A DNA stretch of 64,000 nt from Mycolicibacterium sp. P9-64 (GCF_008329605.1 NZ_NPKO01000008.1:1-64000); one strand, 5' to 3'; positions 49,310 through 58,324 are shown, counted from the first letter of the stretch. Numbers and translations: made by a program. The notes: generated by a model from the letters alone, not told the origin.

Positions 49310-50176
49310 TTGGCGAAGGAACTGGACTTCCGACCGCGTAAGTCGTTCGGTCAGAATTTCGTTCACGACGCAAACACCGTTCGCCGGATCGTGTCGGCAT
49401 CCGGGGTCAACCGCAACGATCACGTTCTCGAGGTCGGTCCTGGCCTTGGGTCGCTGACGCTGGCGCTGCTCGACCGTGGGTCGCGCGTGACCGCCGTCGA
49501 GATCGACCCAATACTGGCTCGTCAGCTGCCGCAGACCGTCGCCGAGCACTCGCACAGCGAGATCGGCAGGCTCACGGTCCTGCACCACGACATCCTGAAC
49601 TTCAGGCAGGGCGACATGGAGGATCAGCCGACTGCGCTGGTCGCCAACCTGCCCTACAACGTGGCCGTGCCCGCATTGCTACATCTGCTGGCCGAGTTCC
49701 CGTCGATCCGCACCGTGCTGGTCATGGTGCAGGCCGAGGTCGCCGAACGCCTGGCCGCCGAGCCCGGTGGCAAGGACTACGGCGTGCCGAGTGCCAAGGT
49801 GCGTTTCTACGGAAACGTCCGGCGCTACGGCATGGTCTCGCCGACGGTGTTCTGGCCGATCCCGCGGGTGTACTCGGGGCTGGTTCGCATCGACCGCTAC
49901 GAGACCTCACCGTGGCCAGTCGAGAGCTCGTTCCGCGACAAGGTCTTCTCCCTCATCGACATCGCGTTCTCGCAACGTCGCAAGACGTCGCGCAACGCGT
50001 TCGCCGAGTGGGCGGGGTCCGGCAACGAATCCGCCGAGCGGCTGCTTTCGGCGAGCATCGACCCCTCACGTCGCGGCGAGACGCTCGGCATCGCGGACTT
50101 CGTCCGCCTGTTGCAGCGGTCCGGTCAGGCCGACACGGACTCGCCGCAGCAAGCGAATCAGATCCGCACGTACTGA
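49310..50176 (+). CDS. rsmA: 16S rRNA dimethyladenosine transferase RsmA (KsgA)
   Basis: 288 residues from TTG 49310. The frame is open upstream to a TAG near 49248, encoding residues like the M. tuberculosis extension (TIRLLGRTEIRHLAKELDF), so an earlier non-ATG start is possible. Motifs: RKSFGQNFVHD, VLEVGPGLGSLTLALLDRG (SAM), VTAVEIDP, NLPYNVAVPALLHLL (catalytic NLPY) and FSQRRKTSRNA. It dimethylates two adenines near the 16S rRNA 3' end. Follows rpfB closely, as in Rv1009-Rv1010. Confidence 0.94.
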   Translation: MAKELDFRPRKSFGQNFVHDANTVRRIVSASGVNRNDHVLEVGPGLGSLTLALLDRGSRVTAVEIDPILARQLPQTVAEHSHSEIGRLTVLHHDILNFRQGDMEDQPTALVANLPYNVAVPALLHLLAEFPSIRTVLVMVQAEVAERLAAEPGGKDYGVPSAKVRFYGNVRRYGMVSPTVFWPIPRVYSGLVRIDRYETSPWPVESSFRDKVFSLIDIAFSQRRKTSRNAFAEWAGSGNESAERLLSASIDPSRRGETLGIADFVRLLQRSGQADTDSPQQANQIRTY

Positions 50177-50184
50177 CGCCTAAT

Positions 50185-50846
50185 CGGCGCCGGTGTTCGG
50201 GGCCGCTGGGTGTTCGTGCGCACGGCGTACCAGCCGCCGATCAAGGCGGGCATGACACCAGTGGCGCGATCAGGTTCCAGTAGCGCATCAGTGCGGTGAC
50301 GGTGAACGGGAACACCAGGGTCGCGTAGCTGGTGTACGGCGTGCCGAACAGCCGGAAGCTGGGGCGCTCCACGATGCCCTTCTTCGACCAGCGGTACAGC
50401 TGGATCTGGCAGATCACGATGGTGGCCCATGATGCGATGAGGCCCAGCGCCGACAGGTCGAGTGCGATACCGGCAAACGGCACACCACGTTTCGTCATCT
50501 TTGCGGTGAACTGGGGGGCGCCCCCATTCAGCGACATCGAGCGCAGGATGCGGCCGGTGGCCGACGTAGAACACCGCGATCCGCAGGACCACCGAGTTGA
50601 TGGCCTTCGGCATCACCTTCGCCGGGTTCGCGGTCTCGCCCGCCGCTGTTGCCCACCAATTCGACTGCGGCGTAAGCGAAGATGCCGCCGGACGCGATGA
50701 TCACCAACTGCAGGATCCCGGTGGGAGGGATGCCGCCGTTGTCGGCGATGACCGACACCCGGTGCTGTCCCTGCACGGTGAACCGGCCTGCCGTAACCCT
50801 CTTCCTCGTGGGCAAGCGCCGACGTGTCGTACTCGGTCGACGTCAT
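50185..50846 (-). pseudogene. Amino-acid permease (AnsP/CycA-type) pseudogene
   Basis: Minus-strand fragments in different frames. ATG 50846 begins YDTSALAHEEEGYG, the N-terminus of such permeases; most transmembrane sequence is then lost. Later pieces are VSVIADNGGIPPTGILQLVI plus SGGIFAYAAVELVG, then VMPKAINSVVLRIAVFYVG in another frame, and finally PQFTAKMTKRGVPFAGIALD to FRLFGTPYTSYATLVFPFTV. Multiple deletions and frameshifts exclude function. About 200 residues remain of a 480-residue protein. Confidence 0.85.
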
Positions 50847-50903
50847 TGCCCGACGTTAACTGCGGGTAACGAACGGGGAAACTCGGAGGGCGTAAATGGT
50901 GAT

Positions 50904-51713
50904 TTACGTAAAGTTGTGGCTCAGTGCGCGGGTGATCAGTCGGATGAACTCCGAGCAGGTGTCGTAGCGCAGGTCCGGGTCCTTGGCCATCGCCTTGGCC
51001 AGGATCGAATCGAAGGCGTGTGGAATCCACTCGATGCGGCGGGCGTAACGGGGGACCGGCTGGTTCAGATGGTCGTCCATCAGTGCGATCTTCGTCGTGG
51101 AGGTGAAAGGCGGTGCACCGGTGAGTAATTGGACAGCGGTGCATGCCAGTGCGTACTCGTCGGCCGCTGCCGACGGGAGCCTCCCATGCAGCAACTCGGG
51201 CGCGGTGTAGGGCAGCGAACCCTCGACGCGGGTCGGCCGGTGGTGGGCGTCCTCGGCCAGCGAGTGGGCGGATCCGAAGTCGATGAGCACGGCGCCGCCC
51301 TGCGAGAAGTCCTCGAAGACAAGGATGTTCGTCGGTTTCACGTCGCAGTGCACGATCCCATTCAGGTGGGCGAAGTCGAGTGCGGATGCCACGTCGGCGA
51401 GGGCGGTCAGCCGGTCCCGCATCGTGGTGAGTTTGGTCGCAGTGCCGCCGACGATCAGCTGCATGGCCAGCCACTCCCTGCCCGATTCGTACATCTTCAC
51501 CACATGGGGGTGATCGAGGCGGCTGGCAAACGCGAACTCACGCGCGAGGCGGTCCACCCAGACGGGGTCGCGGTGTCGTGGATCGAGCACCTTCAGCGCC
51601 ACGAACCGGTCGGGCGCAGACCGGTCGTGGGCTCGGTAGATCGTGGTGGATCCGCCGTGGCCAACGACACTGTCGACCACGTATTCGTCGAAGCGGTCGT
51701 CGGGCACCGGCAC
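50904..51713 (-). CDS. Soluble Ser/Thr protein kinase, catalytic domain only
   Basis: 269 residues from GTG 51713 (frame open further upstream; start uncertain). Kinase motifs: glycine loop VVGHGGSTTIYRA, Lys41 in FVALKVLD, catalytic loop VHCDVKPTN (Asp124; the usual Arg of HRD is Cys), DFG at 145-147 (IDFGSAH), GSLPYTAPELLHGR (APE) and DEYALACTAVQLLTGAPPF. No membrane helix or sensor domain, unlike most mycobacterial Pkn proteins. The non-RD loop suggests activity that does not need activation-loop phosphorylation. The gene lies between a pseudogene and ispE. Confidence 0.88.
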   Translation of the reverse strand: MPVPDDRFDEYVVDSVVGHGGSTTIYRAHDRSAPDRFVALKVLDPRHRDPVWVDRLAREFAFASRLDHPHVVKMYESGREWLAMQLIVGGTATKLTTMRDRLTALADVASALDFAHLNGIVHCDVKPTNILVFEDFSQGGAVLIDFGSAHSLAEDAHHRPTRVEGSLPYTAPELLHGRLPSAAADEYALACTAVQLLTGAPPFTSTTKIALMDDHLNQPVPRYARRIEWIPHAFDSILAKAMAKDPDLRYDTCSEFIRLITRALSHNFT

Positions 51714-51909
51714 GCTTTCAGGATAGGGTTCGCGCCGGGTTCCGGAGCCCGCTCGGACAACCGTCGAGTGATCCTTGACACACCTTCTGAGCAAACACTA
51801 GCGTGGGGGTCCTCCGGTGTACGAGAAGCCGGTGCCGAGCGGCGGGATCAACGAGGGGTATCTCACCACTTCGTACCTGTCCGCGCTGTCGCGGCGATAA
51901 TGTCGTGAC

Positions 51910-52878
51910 GTGCCGTCCTCCGATGGAAGTGCCGCGTCCGAATGGGTGCCGACCGGTTCCGTCACGGTGCGCGTACCAGGCAAGGTCAACCTCTTCCTGG
52001 CCGTCGGCGATCTGCGTGACGACGGCTATCACGAACTGACCACCGTCTTTCACGCGGTTTCGCTGTTCGACGAGATCACGGTGCGCAACGCCGACGTGCT
52101 GTCGTTGGAGGTTTCTGGCGAGGGCGTCGAGGAGGTGCCCACCGACCATCGCAACCTGGCGTGGCGGGCAGCCGAGCTGCTTGCCGAGCACGTCGGGCGT
52201 GCGCCCGACGTCGCGATCTCGGTCGAGAAGTCGATTCCGGTCGCGGGCGGGATGGCAGGCGGCAGTGCGGACGCCGCCGCGGTGCTGGTGGCGATGAACT
52301 CACTGTGGGAGCTCGGGGTGCCGCGCCGCGATCTGCACACGCTGGCCGCCGAGCTGGGCAGCGACGTGCCCTTCGCGCTGCATGGTGGCACGGCGCTGGG
52401 CACTGGCCGCGGCGAACAGTTGGCTACGGTGTTGGCCCGCAACACGTTCCACTGGGTGCTCGCCTTCGGCCAGCGTGGCCTGTCGACGCCGAAGGTGTTC
52501 GCCGAGATCGACCGGTTGCGTGCGAATCCCGACCGCGGCGCGGCGCCCCGACTCGAGGAGCCCGAGCCACTGCTTGCGGCGCTCGCCTCGGGCGATGCCG
52601 CGCAATTGGCACCGCTGCTCGGCAACGATCTGCAATCGGCCGCGGTGAGCCTGGACTCGGGGCTGCGTCGCACGCTGCGCGCAGGGGAGGACGCCGGGGC
52701 GCTGGCAGGCATCGTGTCGGGTTCTGGACCAACGTGTGCGTTTCTGTGCGCGTCGGCGTCCTCGGCGATCGACGTCGGGGTCGAACTGGCAGGCGCCGGC
52801 GTCTGCAGGACGGTCAGGGCGGCCAGCGGCCCCGTGCACGGCGCCCGCGTCGTTCCGACCCCGTCCGCGCACACCTAG
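51910..52878 (+). CDS. ispE: 4-diphosphocytidyl-2-C-methyl-D-erythritol kinase
   Basis: 322 residues from GTG 51910. GHMP kinase motifs: VTVRVPGKVNLFLAVGDLRD, GYHELTTVFHAVSL, the ATP loop PVAGGMAGGSADAAAVLVAM and GIVSGSGPTCAFLC. It phosphorylates CDP-methylerythritol in the non-mevalonate isoprenoid pathway. The first 14 residues are extra relative to the Rv1011 start near VPTGSVTV. Gap to the next gene is 325 bases. Confidence 0.95.
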   Translation: MPSSDGSAASEWVPTGSVTVRVPGKVNLFLAVGDLRDDGYHELTTVFHAVSLFDEITVRNADVLSLEVSGEGVEEVPTDHRNLAWRAAELLAEHVGRAPDVAISVEKSIPVAGGMAGGSADAAAVLVAMNSLWELGVPRRDLHTLAAELGSDVPFALHGGTALGTGRGEQLATVLARNTFHWVLAFGQRGLSTPKVFAEIDRLRANPDRGAAPRLEEPEPLLAALASGDAAQLAPLLGNDLQSAAVSLDSGLRRTLRAGEDAGALAGIVSGSGPTCAFLCASASSAIDVGVELAGAGVCRTVRAASGPVHGARVVPTPSAHT

Positions 52879-52922
52879 CCGGTGTGACCCACGCCTCAAT
52901 TCTCGTGTAGGTTTGGCAGTTA

Positions 52923-52939
52923 CTTAAGAGTCTCTTAAG
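52923..52939. promoter_or_regulatory. Perfect palindromic operator upstream of pks16
   Basis: CTTAAGAG-T-CTCTTAAG, an eight-base perfect dyad around one base, 265 bases before the FAAL start. The form suits a TetR- or FadR-type repressor. It is the main feature of the 325-base gap 52879-53203; the remainder up to 53203 shows one hairpin and no convincing gene. Confidence 0.6.
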
Positions 52940-52986
52940 ATGGTCGACGGTGAAAGCTAGCGGTCACGCGTCCTACGCGCAGACTT

Positions 52987-53011
52987 CTCCCATCGGCGAT
53001 CTCGATGGGAG
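52987..53011 (+). ncRNA. Hairpin in the presumed pks16 leader
   Basis: CTCCCATCG (52987-52995) pairs perfectly with CGATGGGAG (53003-53011) over a seven-base loop. No T-run follows. If transcription starts at the palindrome region, the leader would be about 230-260 bases and structured; this may be post-transcriptional control or chance. Confidence 0.35.
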
Positions 53012-53203
53012 TGTCGGCAGTGGCGGCACTGGTCTGCTGGATTTCCCCTGGGCAACCACTTCCTGGTTGGCTGGGCTATCGCAGGCATCACCCTTTCGAA
53101 ATAAAAGTGTTCCCGAATCGTGTGTGCGCGCCTTCTCGAAAGCGTTCATCACCTGGTGGAGCATGGAAAACCGGGCAGTGGCGCCTGAACCCAGGAGGTC
53201 GTC

Positions 53204-54838
53204 GTGAGCAGATTTACCGAGAAGATGTTCCGCAATGCGCACGAGAGCTCGCGGGGCATGGTCACCGGCGAGCCTCATGAGCCGGTCCGCCACACGTGGC
53301 TCGAAGTACACGAGCGGGCGCGCCGCATCGCTGGCGGCCTTGCCGCGGCAGGTGTTGGACACGGCGACGCCGTTGGCGTGCTGGCCGGCTTCCCCGTCGA
53401 GATCGCTCCCGCCGCTCAGGCGCTGTGGATGCGTGGCGCCAGCCTGACGATGCTGCACCAGCCCACCCCGCGCACCGACCTCGTGGTCTGGGCAGAGGAC
53501 ACCATGAACGTCATCGGGATGATCGAGGCCAACGCCGTCATCGTCTCCGAGCCCTTCCTCGTCGCGATTCCCGTGCTGGAGGAGAAGGGCATCAAGGTCC
53601 TCACCATCGGCGACCTGCTTGCCGCCGACCCGATCGACCCGGTTGAGACCAGCGAGGACGACCTCGCGCTGATGCAGCTGACGAGTGGATCGACTGGGTC
53701 CCCCAAGGCCGTGCAGATCACCCACCGCAACATCTACTCGAACGCCGAGGCGATGTTCATCGGTGCGCAGTACGACGTCGACAAGGACGTCATGGTCAGC
53801 TGGCTCCCCTGCTTCCACGACATGGGGATGGTCGGCTTCCTCACCATCCCGATGTACTTCGGCGCGGAGCTCGTCAAGGTCACGCCGATGGACTTCCTGC
53901 GCGACACGCTGCTGTGGGCCAAGCTGATCGACAAGTACAAGGGCACCATGACCGCGGCGCCCAACTTCGCCTACGCGCTGTTCGCCAAGCGGCTGCGCAA
54001 GCAGGCCGAGCCAGGCCAGTTCGACCTGTCGACGCTGCGGTTCGCGCTGTCCGGCGCCGAGCCCGTCGAGCCCGCCGACGTCGAGGACCTGCTCGACGCG
54101 GGCAAACCGTTCGGGCTGCAGCCGTCAGCCATCCTCCCTGCCTACGGCATGGCCGAGACCACGCTTGCGGTGTCGTTCTCCGAGTGCGGCGCCGGTCTGG
54201 TGGTCGACGAGGTCGACGCCGACCTGCTCGCCGCACTGCGCAGGGCCGTGCCGTCGACCAAGGGCAACACCCGGCGCCTGGCGTCGCTCGGCCCGCTGCT
54301 GACCGATCTCGAGGCCCGCGTCGTCGACGACACGGGTGAGGTGATGCCCGCCCGTGGCGTCGGCGTCATCGAGCTTCGCGGCGAGTGCCTGACCCCCGGC
54401 TACCTCACGATGGGCGGCTTCCTGCCCGCCCAGGACGAGCACGGCTGGTACGACACCGGTGACCTCGGCTACCAGATGGACAACGGACACATCGTGGTCT
54501 GTGGTCGCGTCAAGGACGTCATCATCATGGCGGGCCGCAACATCTACCCGACGGACATCGAGCGGGCCGCTGGCCGCGTCGAGGGCGTACGACCCGGTTG
54601 CGCGGTCGCCGTCCGGCTCGACGCGGGGCACTCGCGTGAGACGTTCGCGGTCGCCGTGGAGTCCAACGCCTGGCAGGACCCGGCCGAGGTGCGTCGCATC
54701 GAGCACCAGGTCGCCCACGAGGTCGTGACCGAGGTCGACGTGCGCCCGCGCAACGTCGTCGTGCTCGGCCCGGGCACCATTCCGAAGACGCCCTCGGGCA
54801 AGCTGCGCCGCGCCAACTCGGTCGCGCTCGTCACCTAG
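53204..54838 (+). CDS. pks16: Fatty-acyl-AMP ligase (Pks16/FadD-like)
   Basis: 544 residues from GTG 53204, with AGGAGG upstream; the length equals that of Rv1013 (pks16). ANL-superfamily motifs: LMQLTSGSTGSPKAVQITHR (P-loop), WLPCFHDMGMVGFLTIPMYF, PAYGMAETTLAVSFSECGAG, GWYDTGDLGYQMDNGHIVVC and CGRVKDVIIMAGRNIYPTDIE, ending with TIPKTPSGKLRR (Lys). The HDMGM and YGMAETTLAV wording is that of FAALs, which load acyl-adenylates onto PKS carriers rather than CoA. No PKS is next to it, so the partner is elsewhere. Confidence 0.92.
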   Translation: MSRFTEKMFRNAHESSRGMVTGEPHEPVRHTWLEVHERARRIAGGLAAAGVGHGDAVGVLAGFPVEIAPAAQALWMRGASLTMLHQPTPRTDLVVWAEDTMNVIGMIEANAVIVSEPFLVAIPVLEEKGIKVLTIGDLLAADPIDPVETSEDDLALMQLTSGSTGSPKAVQITHRNIYSNAEAMFIGAQYDVDKDVMVSWLPCFHDMGMVGFLTIPMYFGAELVKVTPMDFLRDTLLWAKLIDKYKGTMTAAPNFAYALFAKRLRKQAEPGQFDLSTLRFALSGAEPVEPADVEDLLDAGKPFGLQPSAILPAYGMAETTLAVSFSECGAGLVVDEVDADLLAALRRAVPSTKGNTRRLASLGPLLTDLEARVVDDTGEVMPARGVGVIELRGECLTPGYLTMGGFLPAQDEHGWYDTGDLGYQMDNGHIVVCGRVKDVIIMAGRNIYPTDIERAAGRVEGVRPGCAVAVRLDAGHSRETFAVAVESNAWQDPAEVRRIEHQVAHEVVTEVDVRPRNVVVLGPGTIPKTPSGKLRRANSVALVT

Positions 54839-54858
54839 CCTGCCCCCTTCTCCCCTCC

Positions 54859-54920
54859 CGCGAGCGCGCGTGTCTGCGGGCAACACGCCGATCTCCGCGG
54901 CTACTTTGCGCGCGCTCGCG
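54859..54920. repeat. Long-range inverted repeat, dispersed-element candidate
   Basis: CGCGAGCGCGCG (54859-54870) is perfectly repeated in inverse at 54909-54920, enclosing 38 bases. Between pks16 and the ABC gene. Similar GCGAGCG...CGCTCGC bounded sequences recur in mycobacterial intergenic DNA, so this may be one copy of a small dispersed repeat; it could also terminate pks16. Confidence 0.5.
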
Positions 54921-55011
54921 ACCGATGAATTAGGCGTTCGCAACGGGTCTCAATCTCCGTGCGCAGGAAATGCAATGGCTCGTGTCGGTTCGCGCCGATA
55001 CGGTTCCTCCC

Positions 55012-55974
55012 ATGACATTCGCCATCGAGGCCATCGAACTCGTCAAGAGGTTCGGTGACGGCACAGCGGTCGACGGCGTGAGCTTCGTCGTACCGGAGGG
55101 CACGGTGATGGGCCTGCTCGGCCCCAACGGAGCGGGTAAGACCACCACCGTCCGGATGATGACGACGCTGACCGAACCCACCAGCGGGACCGCGCGGGTG
55201 GCCGGGTATGACGTGCGCGCTGACCCGGCCATGGTGCGCAGCAACATGGGACTCACCGGTCAGGCGGCGACGGTCGACGAGCTGCTGACCGGCCGGGAGA
55301 ACATCCGGATGATCGGCGCCCTCTACGGCATGGGACGTCGTGACGTCGCGCGGCTGGGAGACCAGCTGCTCGAACAGTTCTCGATCACGGGGGCAGCCGA
55401 CCGGCCGGTGAAGTCGTACTCCGGTGGTATGCGCAGAAGGATCGACCTGGCAGTCAGTCTCATCGCGTCGCCGCCAGTGCTCTTCCTCGACGAGCCGACC
55501 ACTGGCCTGGACCCGCGCAGTCGTGTCGACCTGTGGGACATGCTGCGCGGCCTGGTCGCGCAGGGCACCACGCTGCTGCTCACCACGCAGTACCTCGAGG
55601 AGGCCGATCAGCTCGCCGACAACATCGTCGTCATGGACCGCGGGCGCGTCATCGCCGAGGGCACGCCGCTGCAGCTCAAGCAGCAGGCGGGCAATTCCAG
55701 CCTGGTGGTGACGGTGTCGCACGCGGCCGACGTGCCAACCGCGCGCGAGTTGATCGCCAGGACCGGCGTCGAGGTGCACGTCGACGAGGGCGCACGGCAG
55801 CTCACCGCGGCGGCGGAGGGCATCGCGGACATGACCAGGGTGGCGGGCTGGCTTCAGGACAGTCAGATCGAGGTCGACGACATCGGGCTGTCGCGGCCGA
55901 GCCTGGACGACGTGTTCCTCTCGCTCACGGGGCACCGCGCCGAAGACGAAGAGAACGAGGAGATTTCCGCATGA
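55012..55974 (+). CDS. DrrA-type ABC transporter ATPase
   Basis: 320 residues from ATG 55012. Walker A LLGPNGAGKTTTVRM, Q-loop MGLTGQAATVDELL, signature SYSGGMRRRIDLAVSLI, Walker B VLFLDEPTTGLDPRS, H-loop-like LLLTTQYLEEADQLAD and a C-terminal DrrA regulatory part (SRPSLDDVFLSLTGHRAED). This is the daunorubicin-resistance group that energises a small permease. Overlaps the permease gene by four bases. Confidence 0.93.
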   Translation: MTFAIEAIELVKRFGDGTAVDGVSFVVPEGTVMGLLGPNGAGKTTTVRMMTTLTEPTSGTARVAGYDVRADPAMVRSNMGLTGQAATVDELLTGRENIRMIGALYGMGRRDVARLGDQLLEQFSITGAADRPVKSYSGGMRRRIDLAVSLIASPPVLFLDEPTTGLDPRSRVDLWDMLRGLVAQGTTLLLTTQYLEEADQLADNIVVMDRGRVIAEGTPLQLKQQAGNSSLVVTVSHAADVPTARELIARTGVEVHVDEGARQLTAAAEGIADMTRVAGWLQDSQIEVDDIGLSRPSLDDVFLSLTGHRAEDEENEEISA

Positions 55975-56819
55975 CGACCGTGGCGCCCAAGCCCGCCGTC
56001 GAAGCGTCGCGACCGGCGACCAAACCCACCAGCATCGTCCAGCAGTCCTGGATCATGGTGAAGCGCAACCTGATTCACACCAAGCGCATGCCGGAGATGT
56101 TGAGTGACGTGACGGTGCAGCCGATCATGTTCGTGCTGCTGTTCGCGTTCGTCTTCGGCGCGTCGATCGCCAACACCGGCGGAGCCAGCTACCGCGAGTT
56201 CCTGCTGCCCGGCATCATGGCCCAGACCATCGTGTTCACCGCGTTCGTCGTCGCCGCCGGAATCACGGCCGACGTCGAGAAGGGCATCATCGACCGTTTC
56301 CGGTCGCTGCCCATCCGTCGCTCGTCGGTACTCATTGGCCGCAGCGTGGCCGGTCTCCTGCACTCCTCGATCGGCATCGTGGTGATGACCATTACGGGGT
56401 TGTGCATCGGGTGGCGCATCCGTGGCAGCGCCGTCGAGGCAGTGCTGGCGTTCGTGCTGATGCTGGTGTTCGGGTTCGGCATGGTGTGGTTCGGCATCCT
56501 GGTCGGCTCGATGATGCGGTCGGTGGAGGCGGTCAACGGGGTGATGTTCACCGTGCTGTTCCCGATCACGTTCCTGGCCAACACGTTTGCGCCGACGGGG
56601 CCGATGCCGACGTGGCTGCGGGTGACGGCCGAATGGAATCCGGTGTCGTCGTTGGCGCAGGCCACCCGTGAGTTGTGGGGCAACGGCCCGGCCGCGCCAC
56701 CCGAGGCGCAGCTGCCGCTGCACCACCCCATCCTGGCCACGATCCTGTGGTCCCTGGTGATCACCGCGGTGCTTGCGCCGTTCGCACTGCGTGCCTACGC
56801 CCGTCGCACCACGGATTAG
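55971..56819 (+). CDS. DrrB-type ABC transporter permease
   Basis: 282 residues from ATG 55971 (ATGA overlap). Six membrane helices and the ABC-2 family motif around RSLPIRRSSVLIGRSVAGLL, with MSDV-type N-terminal region PEMLSDVTVQPIMFVLLFAF and NTFAPTGPMPTWLRVTAEWN, PVSSLAQATRELWG near the end. With the preceding ATPase it forms an exporter of lipids, polyketides or drugs. It is followed 15 bases later by a methyltransferase gene. Confidence 0.93.
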   Translation: MTTVAPKPAVEASRPATKPTSIVQQSWIMVKRNLIHTKRMPEMLSDVTVQPIMFVLLFAFVFGASIANTGGASYREFLLPGIMAQTIVFTAFVVAAGITADVEKGIIDRFRSLPIRRSSVLIGRSVAGLLHSSIGIVVMTITGLCIGWRIRGSAVEAVLAFVLMLVFGFGMVWFGILVGSMMRSVEAVNGVMFTVLFPITFLANTFAPTGPMPTWLRVTAEWNPVSSLAQATRELWGNGPAAPPEAQLPLHHPILATILWSLVITAVLAPFALRAYARRTTD

Positions 56820-56834
56820 CGAGGGGTGACGGTG

Positions 56835-57599
56835 ATGGCTCACGTCTTCGACTACGACGCGGAACTGCGACGGCACAACGAGCTCTTCCGCGCCGCTGCC
56901 CGCGTTGGCGCCGACGATCAGGTGCTCGACATCGGTTGTGGCACCGGCTTGTCCACGCGCGAAGCCGCCCGTGCCGCCGTCGCTGGGAACGCGGTTGGCG
57001 TCGACACCTCGGCGCCAATGCTCGAAGTGGCCCGCCGGCTCAGCGTCGACGAGGGGCTGACCAACATCGCCTACGAGTTGGCGGACGCCCAGGTGCATCC
57101 CTTTGCGCCGGAGCGTTTCGACCTCTGCATCAGCAGGTTCGGCACGATGTTCTTCGCGGACCCGCTTGTTGCGTTCACCAACATCGGGAGCGCTCTGCGT
57201 CCCGACGCACGGTTGGTGATGCTGGTCTGGCAGGAGCGCGACGGCAATGAGTGGACGACCGTCCGTCAGACCCTCACCGGCGGATCGGCCGCGTCCAGCG
57301 GTCCGAACGCGTTCTCCCTCGGCGACCCGACGGTCACCGAGAGCATCTTGGTGGGGGCAGGCTTCACCGACGTCGACTTCTCCGACGTGCACGAGCCCGT
57401 CTACTACGGCCCCGACAGCGCCACCGCCCTCGATGCCATGCTCCGTCTACTGAAGTACGACGACCTGCTTGCCGACCTCGACGCGGCGGCGGCCGACGAA
57501 GCACGCGCGCGACTCCGTGCCACCCTCGAGGCCCACGAGACCGCTGACGGCGTGTACTTCGACTCCCGGGCGTGGATCGTCACGGCTCGCCGTCGCTGA
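56835..57599 (+). CDS. Class I SAM-dependent methyltransferase
   Basis: 254 residues from ATG 56835 (GAGGGG at a good distance; GTG 56826 is too close to it). Motif I DDQVLDIGCGTGLSTREAAR, VGVDTSAPMLEVAR, and FDLCISRFGTMFFADPLVAF (motif post-I of UbiE/COQ5-type enzymes). It sits directly behind the DrrAB exporter, so it may modify the exported compound. Substrate unknown. Confidence 0.88.
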   Translation: MAHVFDYDAELRRHNELFRAAARVGADDQVLDIGCGTGLSTREAARAAVAGNAVGVDTSAPMLEVARRLSVDEGLTNIAYELADAQVHPFAPERFDLCISRFGTMFFADPLVAFTNIGSALRPDARLVMLVWQERDGNEWTTVRQTLTGGSAASSGPNAFSLGDPTVTESILVGAGFTDVDFSDVHEPVYYGPDSATALDAMLRLLKYDDLLADLDAAAADEARARLRATLEAHETADGVYFDSRAWIVTARRR

Positions 57600-57691
57600 C
57601 CACTACCCATGTAGGAACCTCCACCGATTCGGCGGTGAGGATGTGCCGATCGCCATGGGCGCAGGGGTGAGCCCGACGCTTCAATGGCTGC

Positions 57692-58324
57692 ATGGTGTTG
57701 AAGAGTGCGACGTCGCTCGTCGCGGTGTCCGCCGGGACGGGCCGAGCCGTAGTGGTGCGACGGGGCGCTCGGGTGCGGGTCATCGACGTCGAGGGCGGCC
57801 AAGTCGGCGATCTGTTCGCCTTCGCGGCCGGTGACGCAGGCGAGCACCTGTCGGCATCCCACACCCGCACGTCGACGGGCAAGCTGTTTCCGGCCATCGG
57901 CGAGCAGTTCGTCACCACGCTGCGCCGACCGATCCTGACGCTCGTCGACGACACCTCGCCCGGCGCGCACGACATGCTGATCGCTGCGTGCGACCCTGCG
58001 CGCTATCGGGCACTCGGCGTCGAGGAGCACGCGTCATGCGCGGACAACCTGCAGAGCGCTCTGGCCCCACTCAGGATGAGCGTCGACGTGATACCCCAGC
58101 CCGTCAACGTCTTCATGGACATCCCCGTCGGGGCCAACGGGGACCTGAGCTGGTTGCCCGCGACGAGCAGGCCGGGCGATGCGGTGACGTTCACGGCGGA
58201 GATGGACTGCGTGGTCGTGGTATCGGCATGCCCGATGGACCTCAACGCCATCAACGGCGCCCGGCCGACGCAGCTCGCCATCGAGATCAACCATGCGAAT
58301 CCGCTTCCAAAGAAGGAGATCTGA
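57692..58324 (+). CDS. DUF1989 (urea carboxylase-associated) protein
   Basis: 210 residues from ATG 57692. DUF1989 wording: RRGARVRVIDVEGGQVGDLF, FAAGDAGEHLSASHTRTSTG, PILTLVDDTSPGAHDMLIAA, CDPARYRALGVEEHASCADN, and PVNVFMDIPVGANGDLSW. Members accompany urea carboxylase or guanidine-degradation genes; one group acts as carboxyguanidine deiminase subunits. The conserved His and Cys residues for metal binding seem present (SHTRTS, HASCADN). It overlaps the OYE gene and starts a likely catabolic cluster. Confidence 0.88.
   Translation: MVLKSATSLVAVSAGTGRAVVVRRGARVRVIDVEGGQVGDLFAFAAGDAGEHLSASHTRTSTGKLFPAIGEQFVTTLRRPILTLVDDTSPGAHDMLIAACDPARYRALGVEEHASCADNLQSALAPLRMSVDVIPQPVNVFMDIPVGANGDLSWLPATSRPGDAVTFTAEMDCVVVVSACPMDLNAINGARPTQLAIEINHANPLPKKEI

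Noticed and set aside
52870..52886. Terminator hairpin at the ispE stop
   Set aside because: Only a six-base stem overlapping the stop codon with no T-run; too weak to report.
52950..53280. Short plus-strand genes in the ispE-pks16 gap
   Set aside because: Frames overlap the start of pks16, have no ribosome site and show no protein-like composition.
57612..57640. Terminator between the methyltransferase and DUF1989 genes
   Set aside because: A bulged stem can be drawn (CTCCACCG with CGGTGAG) but it has no T-run and imperfect pairing.
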